Of a DNA stretch of 6,568 nt, positions 1-5,854 are shown in pieces. The DNA is taken from assembly GCA_945862495.1 (NCBI GenBank), contig CAMAYM010000128.1, forward strand, positions 1-6,568, in the 5' to 3' direction. Each line of letters begins with the position of its first letter. Within the stretch, counting starts at the first letter, position 1. The translations under genes and the position numbers were made by a program. The stretch is from Bordetella parapertussis (GTDB lineage Bacteria > Pseudomonadota > Gammaproteobacteria > Burkholderiales > Burkholderiaceae_B). Under the pieces are notes generated by a model. It did no database searches. It worked only from the letters and a program-made list of their open reading frames with translations, and was not told the DNA's origin.

Positions 1-134
1 GCACTTGGCTTTGCGGCGGGTTTTGCAACAGCTTTAACAACTGGCTTCGCGGACTTGGCTATGGGTTTGGTGGCGGCTTTGGATTGGGGCTTTGCAGCAG
101 CCATCGTTTTTTTCTTGCCAAGTGATTGAGTCAT
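1..134 (-). CDS. rpoD: RNA polymerase primary sigma factor (sigma-70), N-terminal fragment
   Basis: Only the first 44 codons are in the window; the gene runs off the left edge. The ATG at 134-132 is preceded by AAGAG with 5-nt spacing. The peptide opens MTQSLGKKKTM and continues as a Lys/Ala/Pro-rich tail with five Lys-Pro pairs (residues 15-16, 23-24, 30-31, 38-39, 42-43). No sigma domain is visible, so the call rests on position directly after rpsU and dnaG (the conserved macromolecular-synthesis order) and on my knowledge that sigma-70 of Burkholderiales often has a basic Ala/Lys-rich extension ahead of region 1.1. The protein would direct core RNA polymerase to housekeeping promoters. A run of seven A on the coding strand (113-107) lies in codons 7-10, and an in-frame Met at codon 11 is a possible alternative start. 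A histone-H1-like basic protein would look similar over this short stretch but is less likely here. Confidence 0.85.
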   Translation of the reverse strand, partial: MTQSLGKKKTMAAAKPQSKAATKPIAKSAKPVVKAVAKPAAKPS

Positions 135-139
135 GATCG

Positions 140-144
140 CTCTT
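140..144 (-). promoter_or_regulatory. Shine-Dalgarno sequence of rpoD
   Basis: AAGAG on the minus strand, 5 nt before the rpoD ATG. It is the only start among the six visible in this window with a recognisable purine-rich ribosome-binding site, and it supports the ATG at 134-132 over the internal Met at codon 11. Confidence 0.55.
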
Positions 145-155
145 ATGAATGAAAA

Positions 156-189
156 GTGCTTAAAGCACGAGCCTGCCCAATCCGTGCTT
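156..189 (-). other. Alternative hairpins in the dnaG-rpoD spacer
   Basis: In transcript order the spacer holds three arms: AAGCACG (189-183), CGTGCTT (169-163) and AAGCAC (161-156), followed by TTTTC. The middle arm can pair with the first (7 bp, 13-nt loop) or with the third (5 bp, 3-nt loop, then four U), but not with both at once. This is the geometry of an attenuator or of an RNA processing and stability element ahead of rpoD. In E. coli the dnaG-rpoD spacer is known as an mRNA processing region. The pairing is seen directly; any function is inference. The second hairpin is short, so it would be a weak terminator. Confidence 0.4.
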
Positions 190-236
190 GATTCAAACAC
201 ACGCTTGAGCTGCGTAAACCTTTGATTTTAACCGAA

Positions 237-2216
237 TTAGGTTGACTTACTGCTTTCGATTACCCTCATTAGACGGGTAATGCTTTGAGAAAGTTCCTTA
301 TATTTTTGCTCGGCATGCAAATTATTTAATCCTAGCCCAATCAAGGCCTGTTGTTCGGCCTTTAAACCGTCTAACTCAATGCGCCGGACAGCATCTTCCC
401 ACTCTGACTGAGGGTTAGGCAAGGGTTCCTGAGCCATTAAATCTTCTGCGGCAGAGACCAACAACACACCAAGATCATCGCCTGGATCCGCCGCTTGAAT
501 CAATGCACCGACATGGCGTGCACCTGTCGCCTGGATAAGAACAATTAAATCTCTCACCATTTCCAAATGGGGGCCACGCGCCAGAATTTCAATCTGTTGC
601 TCACCCATTTGATCCACGAGTTCGGGGTGCGTCATCAGCAGGCGCAATAAACGACGTGCCATGGGTGCCACAGTGCGACGGGCCGTCACGCCTCCAGAGC
701 CTCCCGAACGATTCGCACCAAAGTTTGTGCTTTCACGAGAGCGATTGCCAACACCTTGCCCGCCCGAACGACCATTACGCGCCGTCATCCCCTGACGACC
801 CTTGTCACCGGAAAACTCAGGCACTCCGGCTCCATCCCTAGGATCAAAACTTCCATCCTCCACCTGCAGCGGCCGCGCAGAGGCGACGCGACCAGGTTCA
901 GGCAGACCGGCCATCTTGTGCGGAATCTCTTGGGCGAGCAGCTGATTGAGCTCCTCTGGCGTAAATTGCACCAAACGCGCCAGCTCATTTTGCAGCTGAA
1001 CCTTGAGCGCAATCGCAGGAATGAGCGCCAACAACGGCTTTGCTTCGTGAACAAGAGCGGAGCGCCCTTCTAGCTCTTGAATCGAATGGCGCGCGGCGAG
1101 TTCATTTAAAAAGAAAGTAGAAAGCGCGTCGGACTCTGCCAAACACGCTCTAAAAGCCTCTTCGCCAAACTGTCGGATGTAGCTGTCGGGATCATGCTCA
1201 GAAGGCAAAAATAGAAACCGGATAGAAATATCATCCCGCAGAAGTGGAAGCGAGGCCTGCAAGGCTCTCCAGGCGGCTCGCCGCCCTGCGCCATCACCAT
1301 CGAAGCTAAAAATGATCTTATCGCTGGCGCGTAATAACTTTTGGATATGCGTAGGGGTTGTCGCAGTACCTAGCGTTGCCACAGCGTTTCGAACACCGAG
1401 TTGAGCCAGGCCCACCACATCCATGTAGCCCTCGACCACAATGATGCAGCCCTCAGATCGAATCGAGCCCCGCGACTCATATAAACCGTAAAGCTCGTTT
1501 CCTTTGGAAAAAACGGGTGTCTCAGGAGAGTTTAAATATTTAGGCTCGCCCTTTCCGATAATTCGCCCACCAAAACCAACGATCTCGCCTTTGACGTTTC
1601 GGATCGGGAACATCACACGTTCCCTGAAACGGTCGTAGCGTCGCCCGTCTTCAGACTCAATTACCAAACCCGACTCTACAAGGATCGGATCGTCGTAACG
1701 AGGAAAAACCTTTGATAAAGCCTGACGCTCTGCACCAGACCAGCCAAGCCCAAACTCTTTGGCAACGAGCCCAGTTAATCCACGCTCTTTGAGGTAGCGA
1801 ATCGCAGCAGGACTGTCTCGCAGCTGCGCAGCATAATGCTTTTGAGCCAGATCAAGCACTTGGGTATGTTGTGAAATTTCTTCACGTCGCCTCGAGCTGG
1901 CAGCTTTTTGGCTTGGGGAGCGATTTTCTTCGGGAACACTCATACCAACCGCGCTAGCCAACGTGCGCACGGCTTCTGGGAAACTCGCTCCCGTATGTTC
2001 GATCAGAAAAGTAATGGCACTACCATGCGCGCCGCAACCAAAGCAGTGATAGAACTGTTTTGTTGGGCTGACGGTAAAAGAGGGAGACTTTTCGTTATGA
2101 AAGGGACACAACCCAAGCAGGTTGATGCCCCCTTTCTTTAACTGCACGTATCGGCCGACGACATCTGCAACGTCGACTCGGCTTAGAAGATCCTGGATAA
2201 AGGAATCTGGGATCAA
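237..2216 (-). CDS. dnaG: DNA primase
   Basis: DnaG makes the short RNA primers for lagging-strand and restart synthesis at the replication fork and is recruited by the DnaB helicase. The 659-residue product has the full bacterial layout. A CHC2 zinc finger (C37, H40, C58, C61) is followed by the RNA-polymerase basic region around ERVMFPI (199-205). The TOPRIM fold has the catalytic Glu in VEGYMD (E262), the metal-binding FDGDG (D306, D308) and HDPDS (341-345). A Gly/Ser/Arg-rich linker (about 430-515) leads to a helical C-terminal domain (about 517-659) expected to bind DnaB. The start is TTG (2216-2214): family members begin MIP-SFIQDLL exactly here, and the only nearby in-frame ATG upstream (2228-2226) is followed by a stop two codons later. 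No Shine-Dalgarno sequence precedes it. The gene lies 43 bp after rpsU, beyond a hairpin. The weak start and hairpin fit low primase output from a highly expressed operon. Confidence 0.98.
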   Translation of the reverse strand: MIPDSFIQDLLSRVDVADVVGRYVQLKKGGINLLGLCPFHNEKSPSFTVSPTKQFYHCFGCGAHGSAITFLIEHTGASFPEAVRTLASAVGMSVPEENRSPSQKAASSRRREEISQHTQVLDLAQKHYAAQLRDSPAAIRYLKERGLTGLVAKEFGLGWSGAERQALSKVFPRYDDPILVESGLVIESEDGRRYDRFRERVMFPIRNVKGEIVGFGGRIIGKGEPKYLNSPETPVFSKGNELYGLYESRGSIRSEGCIIVVEGYMDVVGLAQLGVRNAVATLGTATTPTHIQKLLRASDKIIFSFDGDGAGRRAAWRALQASLPLLRDDISIRFLFLPSEHDPDSYIRQFGEEAFRACLAESDALSTFFLNELAARHSIQELEGRSALVHEAKPLLALIPAIALKVQLQNELARLVQFTPEELNQLLAQEIPHKMAGLPEPGRVASARPLQVEDGSFDPRDGAGVPEFSGDKGRQGMTARNGRSGGQGVGNRSRESTNFGANRSGGSGGVTARRTVAPMARRLLRLLMTHPELVDQMGEQQIEILARGPHLEMVRDLIVLIQATGARHVGALIQAADPGDDLGVLLVSAAEDLMAQEPLPNPQSEWEDAVRRIELDGLKAEQQALIGLGLNNLHAEQKYKELSQSITRLMRVIESSKST

Positions 2217-2232
2217 CGCTTAGACCATACGT

Positions 2233-2255
2233 AAACGGCGCAAAAGATGCGCCGT
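2233..2255 (-). terminator. Hairpin between rpsU and dnaG, probable partial terminator
   Basis: On the minus strand a perfect 8-bp stem, ACGGCGCA with TGCGCCGT, closes a 5-nt loop (TCTTT) and begins 4 nt after the rpsU stop. Only about three T follow the stem before TTACG breaks the run, so complete intrinsic termination is unlikely. In E. coli a terminator in the same place reduces read-through from rpsU into dnaG, so a partial terminator or 3'-end stabiliser for rpsU mRNA is the best reading. Confidence 0.65.
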
Positions 2256-2259
2256 GGGA

Positions 2260-2472
2260 TTAGTACATGCGCGGCGGCAATTGCTGGCTGCGGATGCGCT
2301 TGTAGTGGCGCTTAACGGCAGCAGCTTGCTTGCGCTTACGCTCAGCAGTGGGCTTTTCATAAAACTCGCGCGCACGCAACTCTGTCAACAGACCAGTTTT
2401 TTCGATTGTGCGCTTGAAGCGGCGAAGTGCGGCTTCGAAGGGCTCGTTTTCTTTCAGACGAACGATAGGCAT
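2260..2472 (-). CDS. rpsU: 30S ribosomal protein bS21
   Basis: A 70-residue, strongly basic protein beginning MPIVRLKENEPFEAALRRFK, with the typical S21 tail KPTAERKRKQAAAVKRH and ending in RMY. The length matches the family (about 70 residues). bS21 sits on the small-subunit platform beside the 3' end of 16S rRNA, where the anti-Shine-Dalgarno pairs with mRNA, and it helps initiation. The ATG at 2472-2470 fits the conserved N-terminus, yet the 25 nt before it contain no GGAG/AGGA-like site. The gene follows the phosphoribosyltransferase gene by 66 bp, which hold a candidate extended -10 promoter, and precedes dnaG across a hairpin, as in the classic rpsU-dnaG-rpoD operon. Confidence 0.98.
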   Translation of the reverse strand: MPIVRLKENEPFEAALRRFKRTIEKTGLLTELRAREFYEKPTAERKRKQAAAVKRHYKRIRSQQLPPRMY

Positions 2473-2521
2473 AGGATACGTGACGTAAAAATGAAGCAGT
2501 TAAACAACAAGATAGCCTAAG

Positions 2522-2530
2522 ATCATAGCA
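2522..2530 (-). promoter_or_regulatory. Candidate extended -10 promoter for rpsU-dnaG-rpoD
   Basis: TGCTATGAT on the minus strand combines the extended-element TG with a 5-of-6 match to TATAAT. It lies just past the stop of the phosphoribosyltransferase gene and would start RNA near position 2515, giving an rpsU leader of about 43 nt. No good -35 hexamer is present 16-18 nt upstream, which extended -10 promoters tolerate. The position is what is expected for the promoter of the rpsU operon. Confidence 0.5.
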
Positions 2531-2538
2531 CAAATACG

Positions 2539-3078
2539 CTACATCGTTGGGACTTTAGCACTTTTTTCGACCAAATCTTGGGCCGATAACGTGTCATACA
2601 CCTCAAACGGTTGATGAATCCAAGGGTTCGTAGACAATCTTTCTACAAAAAAATCTGGCTCAAAACTTGAACAGACTTTATACCAAAGGACACCCGTTTT
2701 GACTGATTCAATGCTGGGATATGTACGCACCAAGTGCTGGCTGACGCCGCTCAGTGTTTCTCCGCTATCGACCAAATCATCCAAGAGCAAAACATGCCCT
2801 TTAAGGGTTCCTTGGGTCATCGTGATAAAAGAAGCAATTTCTAAATCACCTTGAGTCTGACCAGCATTTTCTCTGTAGCTGCTCGTCGCTAAAATCGCAA
2901 GAGGCCGGTCAAACACACGGGAGAACACATCCCCCACTCTCAAACCGCCTCTGGCCAAACACAATATCTGATCAAATTTCCAGCCAGACTGCTCAACAAT
3001 GACGATCAAGCGCTCGATGAGCTGATGGTAGGTTGCCCAATCCACCCATAGGTCTTGATTCGTGCTTGTCTGAGACAT
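2539..3078 (-). CDS. Purine phosphoribosyltransferase, xanthine-guanine (Gpt)-like
   Basis: A 179-residue cytosolic type I phosphoribosyltransferase. The PRPP-binding signature is VLLLDDLVDSGETL (96-109) with the acidic pair D100/D101, and LARGGLRVG (41-49) matches the early loop of xanthine-guanine enzymes. WIHQPFE (153-159) resembles the WIEQPWD segment that holds the base in E. coli Gpt. These three matches suggest transfer of a ribose-phosphate from PRPP to guanine, xanthine or hypoxanthine; the exact base is not settled by sequence. At 179 residues it is longer than E. coli Gpt (about 152), with extra residues at both ends. The ATG shares its first base with the purA stop (TAATG) and has no Shine-Dalgarno, so translation probably depends on ribosomes finishing purA. 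Sitting after purA supports a purine salvage role. Confidence is high for the fold and moderate for the substrate. Confidence 0.88.
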   Translation of the reverse strand: MSQTSTNQDLWVDWATYHQLIERLIVIVEQSGWKFDQILCLARGGLRVGDVFSRVFDRPLAILATSSYRENAGQTQGDLEIASFITMTQGTLKGHVLLLDDLVDSGETLSGVSQHLVRTYPSIESVKTGVLWYKVCSSFEPDFFVERLSTNPWIHQPFEVYDTLSAQDLVEKSAKVPTM

Positions 3079-4373
3079 TAAGATTTAAAAGGATCGCGAA
3101 GCATAATTGTTTCGTTTCGATCAGGCCCCGTCGAAACCATATCAATCGGCACACCACATACCTCTGCGAGACGCTTGAGGTAGCGTTGCGCATTAGCAGG
3201 GAGTTTGTCAAAATCAGTCACGCCAACCGTGGACTCAGACCATCCGGGCATTTCCTCAAGAATTGGCTTGGCGCGCGCGACTGCCGCAGCTCCGTAAGGC
3301 AACACATCGCACACCTGACCGTCAAGCTCATAGCCAACAGCCATTTTGAGGACTGGCAAACCATCAAGCACATCTAGCTTGGTAATACAGAGGCCAGAGA
3401 TACCGTTTAAACGCACCGATCGCTTGAGCGCCGCGCCATCAAACCAACCACAGCGGCGTGGTCGCCCTGTGACTGAGCCAAATTCCTTACCGACCGTCGC
3501 AAGACGCAAGCCTGTTTCGTCCATCAACTCAGTTGGGAAAGGTCCCGAGCCTACGCGTGTCGCATACGCCTTGGTAATACCCAACACGTAATTCAGACTT
3601 TGCGGCCCCACACCTGCACCAGCCGCAGCTGCACCGGCTATGCAATTACTACTGGTCACATAGGGATAGGTCCCGTGATCTACATCTAATAGTGCACCCT
3701 GCGCACCTTCGAACAACAGATTTTGTCCGGCTTGTTGCGCCATGAACAACAAGCTGCTCACATCCGCCACCATGGGGGCAACAGCAGGTGCGAGCGCCAT
3801 CGCTTGATCAACAACCTCTTGAGCGGAGATCGCTTGTGCACCCAAATATTTAGTTAGTACGAAATTGTGCAGATCGAGCACTTCATCGACCTTGGCACGA
3901 AAACCCTCAGGGTCAAACAAGTCCTGCACACGCAAAGCACGACGTGCAACCTTGTCCTCGTAGGCGGGCCCAATGCCACGGCCCGTGGTGCCAATTTTGG
4001 CGTCGCCGCGTCGCGCTTCACGCGCTTGGTCGAGTGCTACGTGATAAGGCAAAATCAAAGGGCAAGCCTCTGAAATCTTGAGACGCGAACGTACGTCTAG
4101 ACCGGCGGCTTCAAGTTCAGAGATTTCCTTGAGCAATGCCTCGGGGGACAACACCACACCGTTACCGATGTAGCACGTTACACTGGGGTGCATGATGCCT
4201 GATGGTATCAATCGCAAAATCGTTTTTTTGCCATTGACCCAGAGCGTATGGCCGGCATTGTGACCACCTTGAAAACGGACCACGCCTGAGGCGGACTCCG
4301 CTAGCCAGTCAACAATCTTGCCCTTGCCTTCGTCACCCCACTGGGTGCCGATCACTACGATGTTCTTGCTCAT
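3078..4373 (-). CDS. purA: Adenylosuccinate synthetase
   Basis: PurA joins IMP and aspartate using GTP to give adenylosuccinate, the first committed step from IMP to AMP, in the cytosol. The 431-residue product matches the usual bacterial length. Visible motifs are the GTP-binding loop GDEGKGK (13-19, with the catalytic Asp14), GGHNAGHT (36-43, with catalytic His42), the IMP-site segment GTTGRGIGPAYEDK (128-141), FEGAQG (221-226), the loop VTGRPRRCGWFD (301-312) and the guanine-recognition TKLD (331-334). The start ATG gives the family N-terminus MSKNIVVIGTQWGDEG. There is no close Shine-Dalgarno; the nearest GGAG is 37 nt upstream. It follows hisZ by 82 bp with no terminator between, so co-transcription is likely, and it overlaps the next gene by one base. 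Confidence 0.99.
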   Translation of the reverse strand: MSKNIVVIGTQWGDEGKGKIVDWLAESASGVVRFQGGHNAGHTLWVNGKKTILRLIPSGIMHPSVTCYIGNGVVLSPEALLKEISELEAAGLDVRSRLKISEACPLILPYHVALDQAREARRGDAKIGTTGRGIGPAYEDKVARRALRVQDLFDPEGFRAKVDEVLDLHNFVLTKYLGAQAISAQEVVDQAMALAPAVAPMVADVSSLLFMAQQAGQNLLFEGAQGALLDVDHGTYPYVTSSNCIAGAAAAGAGVGPQSLNYVLGITKAYATRVGSGPFPTELMDETGLRLATVGKEFGSVTGRPRRCGWFDGAALKRSVRLNGISGLCITKLDVLDGLPVLKMAVGYELDGQVCDVLPYGAAAVARAKPILEEMPGWSESTVGVTDFDKLPANAQRYLKRLAEVCGVPIDMVSTGPDRNETIMLRDPFKS

Positions 4374-4426
4374 ATTGGATAATCAGACCAATCAATATCA
4401 GAATAAATTTCTCCAAGCGTGCTGCT

Positions 4427-4441
4427 GTTCAAATAGAACAA
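4427..4441. promoter_or_regulatory. Operator-like inverted repeat upstream of purA
   Basis: GTTCAAATAGAACAA (plus strand) contains the inverted repeat GTTC-N5-GAAC. It lies between hisZ and purA, 53 nt before the purA ATG. A 14-of-15 identical copy stands upstream of hisZ. The repeat is too short and lacks a T-run for a terminator, so a protein-binding site is the more natural reading, but no regulator is identified. Confidence 0.35.
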
Positions 4442-4455
4442 CCGCGCGCCGAAGC

Positions 4456-5619
4456 CTAAAGAACTTGCTGCACTACCCATTGACCGTCACGCTGTACAAG
4501 CTCACGATCAAAGACAAACTCATCGTGTGTCGCCAATTCACCTGGAAACACCTGCACAACAATGTTGCCACCTTGACGAAGCGACTGCATCGCTTGACGC
4601 AGTGATACATCCTGACCAGACGGCGCACGAATCGCAGGTGCAGGCATCGCGGGCAACAATCCCGCCACAAGCTTGCGCAAATCCAAACTAAAGCCTGTTG
4701 CAGGACGTGCACGACCAAAAGCCCTGCTGACGTCATCATACCGGCCACCCTGCACAATCGAGTCATGCCAACCTTCTGCATAGACAGAGAACGTGACACC
4801 AGAGTGATAGCCATACGTACCGACATCGGCAAGATCCACGCCCACGGACACATCATCCAGCGCTGACAGAAGTTGCTCGAGCGTATCGAGAGACTGCATT
4901 ACCCCAGCGATATCAGGCAGCACCGCGCGCGCACGATGAATGACTGAAATGTCACCATAAAGCTGCGGCAATATGCACAACGCCTTGACGGTCGAGGGTA
5001 ACAAAGGATCTTCGCCTGAGCCCAGCATAACTAAACCAGGAATATCCTTTTCTCGCAGTAAAGCCATGATTTCGTCGGCCCGGGCATGCGCACGCGGATC
5101 ACTATCGAGCAAACTCCGCACCAAACCTGCATGACACAAATCAAGACGAACCGCCTTAACACCTGCCATTCGGGTGCTTTCTAGCGCAAGTCGAATGATT
5201 TCAAGATCCGCCTCTACGCCTGCATGCCCATAAATTTCAGCACCGATCTGCAGAAGCTCTCTGCTCGATAACAATCCAGCTGGACGTGCGTGCAACACTG
5301 GACCGCAATAACACAAACGTGTCACGCCGGAACGGTTGAGCAAATGCGCATCGATACGCGTCACCTGCGGAGTCATATCTGCTCGCACGCCTAAGGTGCG
5401 GCCCGACAACTGATCGACCAGCTTGCTTGTGCGCAAACTCAAGTCGCTTCCAGTGCCTGAAAGCAACGAGTCTATATACTCGACAAGCGGCGGCGCAACC
5501 AGTTCGAAACCGAAGGTGCGAAACAAGTCGAGTAATTGCCGACGTAAATCTTCGATACGGCGTGCCTCAGCTGGCAGCATATCTGCCAGACTTTCTGGCA
5601 ACAACCAATTGCCTTTCAT
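4456..5619 (-). CDS. hisZ: ATP phosphoribosyltransferase regulatory subunit
   Basis: HisZ is a catalytically inactive relative of histidyl-tRNA synthetase that assembles with short-form HisG to catalyse and feedback-regulate the first step of histidine synthesis (ATP + PRPP to phosphoribosyl-ATP). The 387-residue product keeps the class II synthetase core: LGVRADMTPQVTRI (76-89, motif-2 region), QIGAEIYG (124-131), YHSGVTFSVYAEG (271-283), QGGRYDD (290-296) and ATGFSLDL (307-314, motif-3 region). It lacks the C-terminal anticodon-binding domain of true HisRS, and its N-terminus MKGNWLLPESLADMLP is HisZ-like. A short HisG should be encoded elsewhere in the genome. The ATG has no Shine-Dalgarno. 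The gene is separated from hflC by a strong terminator and probably starts the hisZ-purA-phosphoribosyltransferase unit. A divergent HisRS is unlikely given the missing domain. Confidence 0.95.
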   Translation of the reverse strand: MKGNWLLPESLADMLPAEARRIEDLRRQLLDLFRTFGFELVAPPLVEYIDSLLSGTGSDLSLRTSKLVDQLSGRTLGVRADMTPQVTRIDAHLLNRSGVTRLCYCGPVLHARPAGLLSSRELLQIGAEIYGHAGVEADLEIIRLALESTRMAGVKAVRLDLCHAGLVRSLLDSDPRAHARADEIMALLREKDIPGLVMLGSGEDPLLPSTVKALCILPQLYGDISVIHRARAVLPDIAGVMQSLDTLEQLLSALDDVSVGVDLADVGTYGYHSGVTFSVYAEGWHDSIVQGGRYDDVSRAFGRARPATGFSLDLRKLVAGLLPAMPAPAIRAPSGQDVSLRQAMQSLRQGGNIVVQVFPGELATHDEFVFDRELVQRDGQWVVQQVL

Positions 5620-5647
5620 GATCGCAGAGAAAATATCAAAAGGTTAA

Positions 5648-5662
5648 GTTCAAAAAGAACAA
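5648..5662. promoter_or_regulatory. Operator-like inverted repeat upstream of hisZ
   Basis: GTTCAAAAAGAACAA (plus strand) is an inverted repeat GTTC-N5-GAAC ending 28 nt before the hisZ ATG. It differs by one base from the repeat before purA. A further half copy, AGAACAA, lies at 5741-5747 just ahead of the terminator stem. The surrounding 5620-5700 segment is AT-rich and could hold a hisZ promoter (for example GATATT near 5634), but no convincing -35/-10 pair is visible. Confidence 0.35.
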
Positions 5663-5700
5663 ACAGTGATTGATTCATTGTTAGGGAAAAGTAAACACCC

Positions 5701-5739
5701 AAACAAAAAGCGGCTTGGGGCGTAAGCCCGGCAAGCCGC
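5701..5739 (-). terminator. Intrinsic terminator between hflC and hisZ
   Basis: On the minus strand GCGGCTTG pairs with CAAGCCGC (8 bp, 5739-5732 with 5717-5710). Inside, after a 2-nt bulge, GGGC pairs with GCCC across a TTAC loop. The stem is followed at once by TTTTTGTTT. This is a textbook Rho-independent terminator for leftward transcription. It would end the hflC transcript, and it could instead act as an attenuator if transcription starts at the TATAAT box just upstream. Confidence 0.9.
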
Positions 5740-5766
5740 CAGAACAATCGATAAAGCTTACAGCAT

Positions 5767-5772
5767 ATTATA
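5767..5772 (-). promoter_or_regulatory. Candidate -10 box upstream of the hflC/hisZ terminator
   Basis: A perfect TATAAT on the minus strand within CTGTATAATATG. A TTCGTA hexamer 18 nt upstream matches TTGACA at only three positions, so the -35 is poor. RNA starting near 5760 would run about 60 nt and meet the strong terminator at 5739-5701. A promoter here would therefore give either a very short RNA or a terminator-controlled hisZ leader. A chance match in AT-rich spacer is possible. Confidence 0.3.
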
Positions 5773-5797
5773 CAGATTATCGACTAACCGTACGAAT

Positions 5798-5823
5798 CAG
5801 GGAGAGAGAATCTATTCTCCCTG
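5798..5823 (-). other. Stem-loop in the hflC 3' untranslated region
   Basis: CAGGGAGA and TCTCCCTG form a perfect 8-bp stem around a 10-nt loop, 31 nt beyond the hflC stop. No T-run follows on the minus strand, so it does not look like a terminator by itself. It may protect the 3' end of hfl mRNA. The rest of the 235-bp gap holds the TATAAT box, the terminator and the inverted repeat described separately, and no gene. Confidence 0.5.
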
Positions 5824-5854
5824 AGGCACACGTAAAGCTTAAACGTTGAGATCG

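Noticed and set aside
225..230. TAAAAT (minus strand) after the dnaG stop as an rpoD promoter -10 box
   Set aside because: Five of six matches to consensus, but no acceptable -35 at 16-18 nt (GCAGTA-like) and no extended TG. Not strong enough to list.
756..1073. 105-codon open frame on the plus strand, antisense to dnaG
   Set aside because: Lies wholly inside dnaG, has no recognisable protein motif, and its composition is that of a reverse-strand shadow of a well-supported gene.
2473..2538. LexA (SOS) box upstream of rpsU, as reported for the E. coli operon
   Set aside because: No CTG-N10-CAG pattern is present in the spacer.
3033..3377. 114-codon plus-strand open frame across the purA/phosphoribosyltransferase junction
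   Set aside because: Antisense to two firmly identified genes, with no family resemblance and no promoter or ribosome-binding site.
4426..4440. GTTC-N5-GAAC before purA as a terminator of hisZ
   Set aside because: Only a 4-5 bp stem without a T-run; better explained as the shared operator-like repeat.
4473..4856. 127-codon minus-strand frame inside hisZ
   Set aside because: Out-of-frame overlap with hisZ; Met/Cys/Arg-rich translation typical of a frame-shifted shadow.
5752..5841. Direct repeat TAAAGCTTA at 5752-5760 and 5833-5841
   Set aside because: Nine bases containing a common palindrome in AT-rich spacer; no further copies and no mobile-element features around it.
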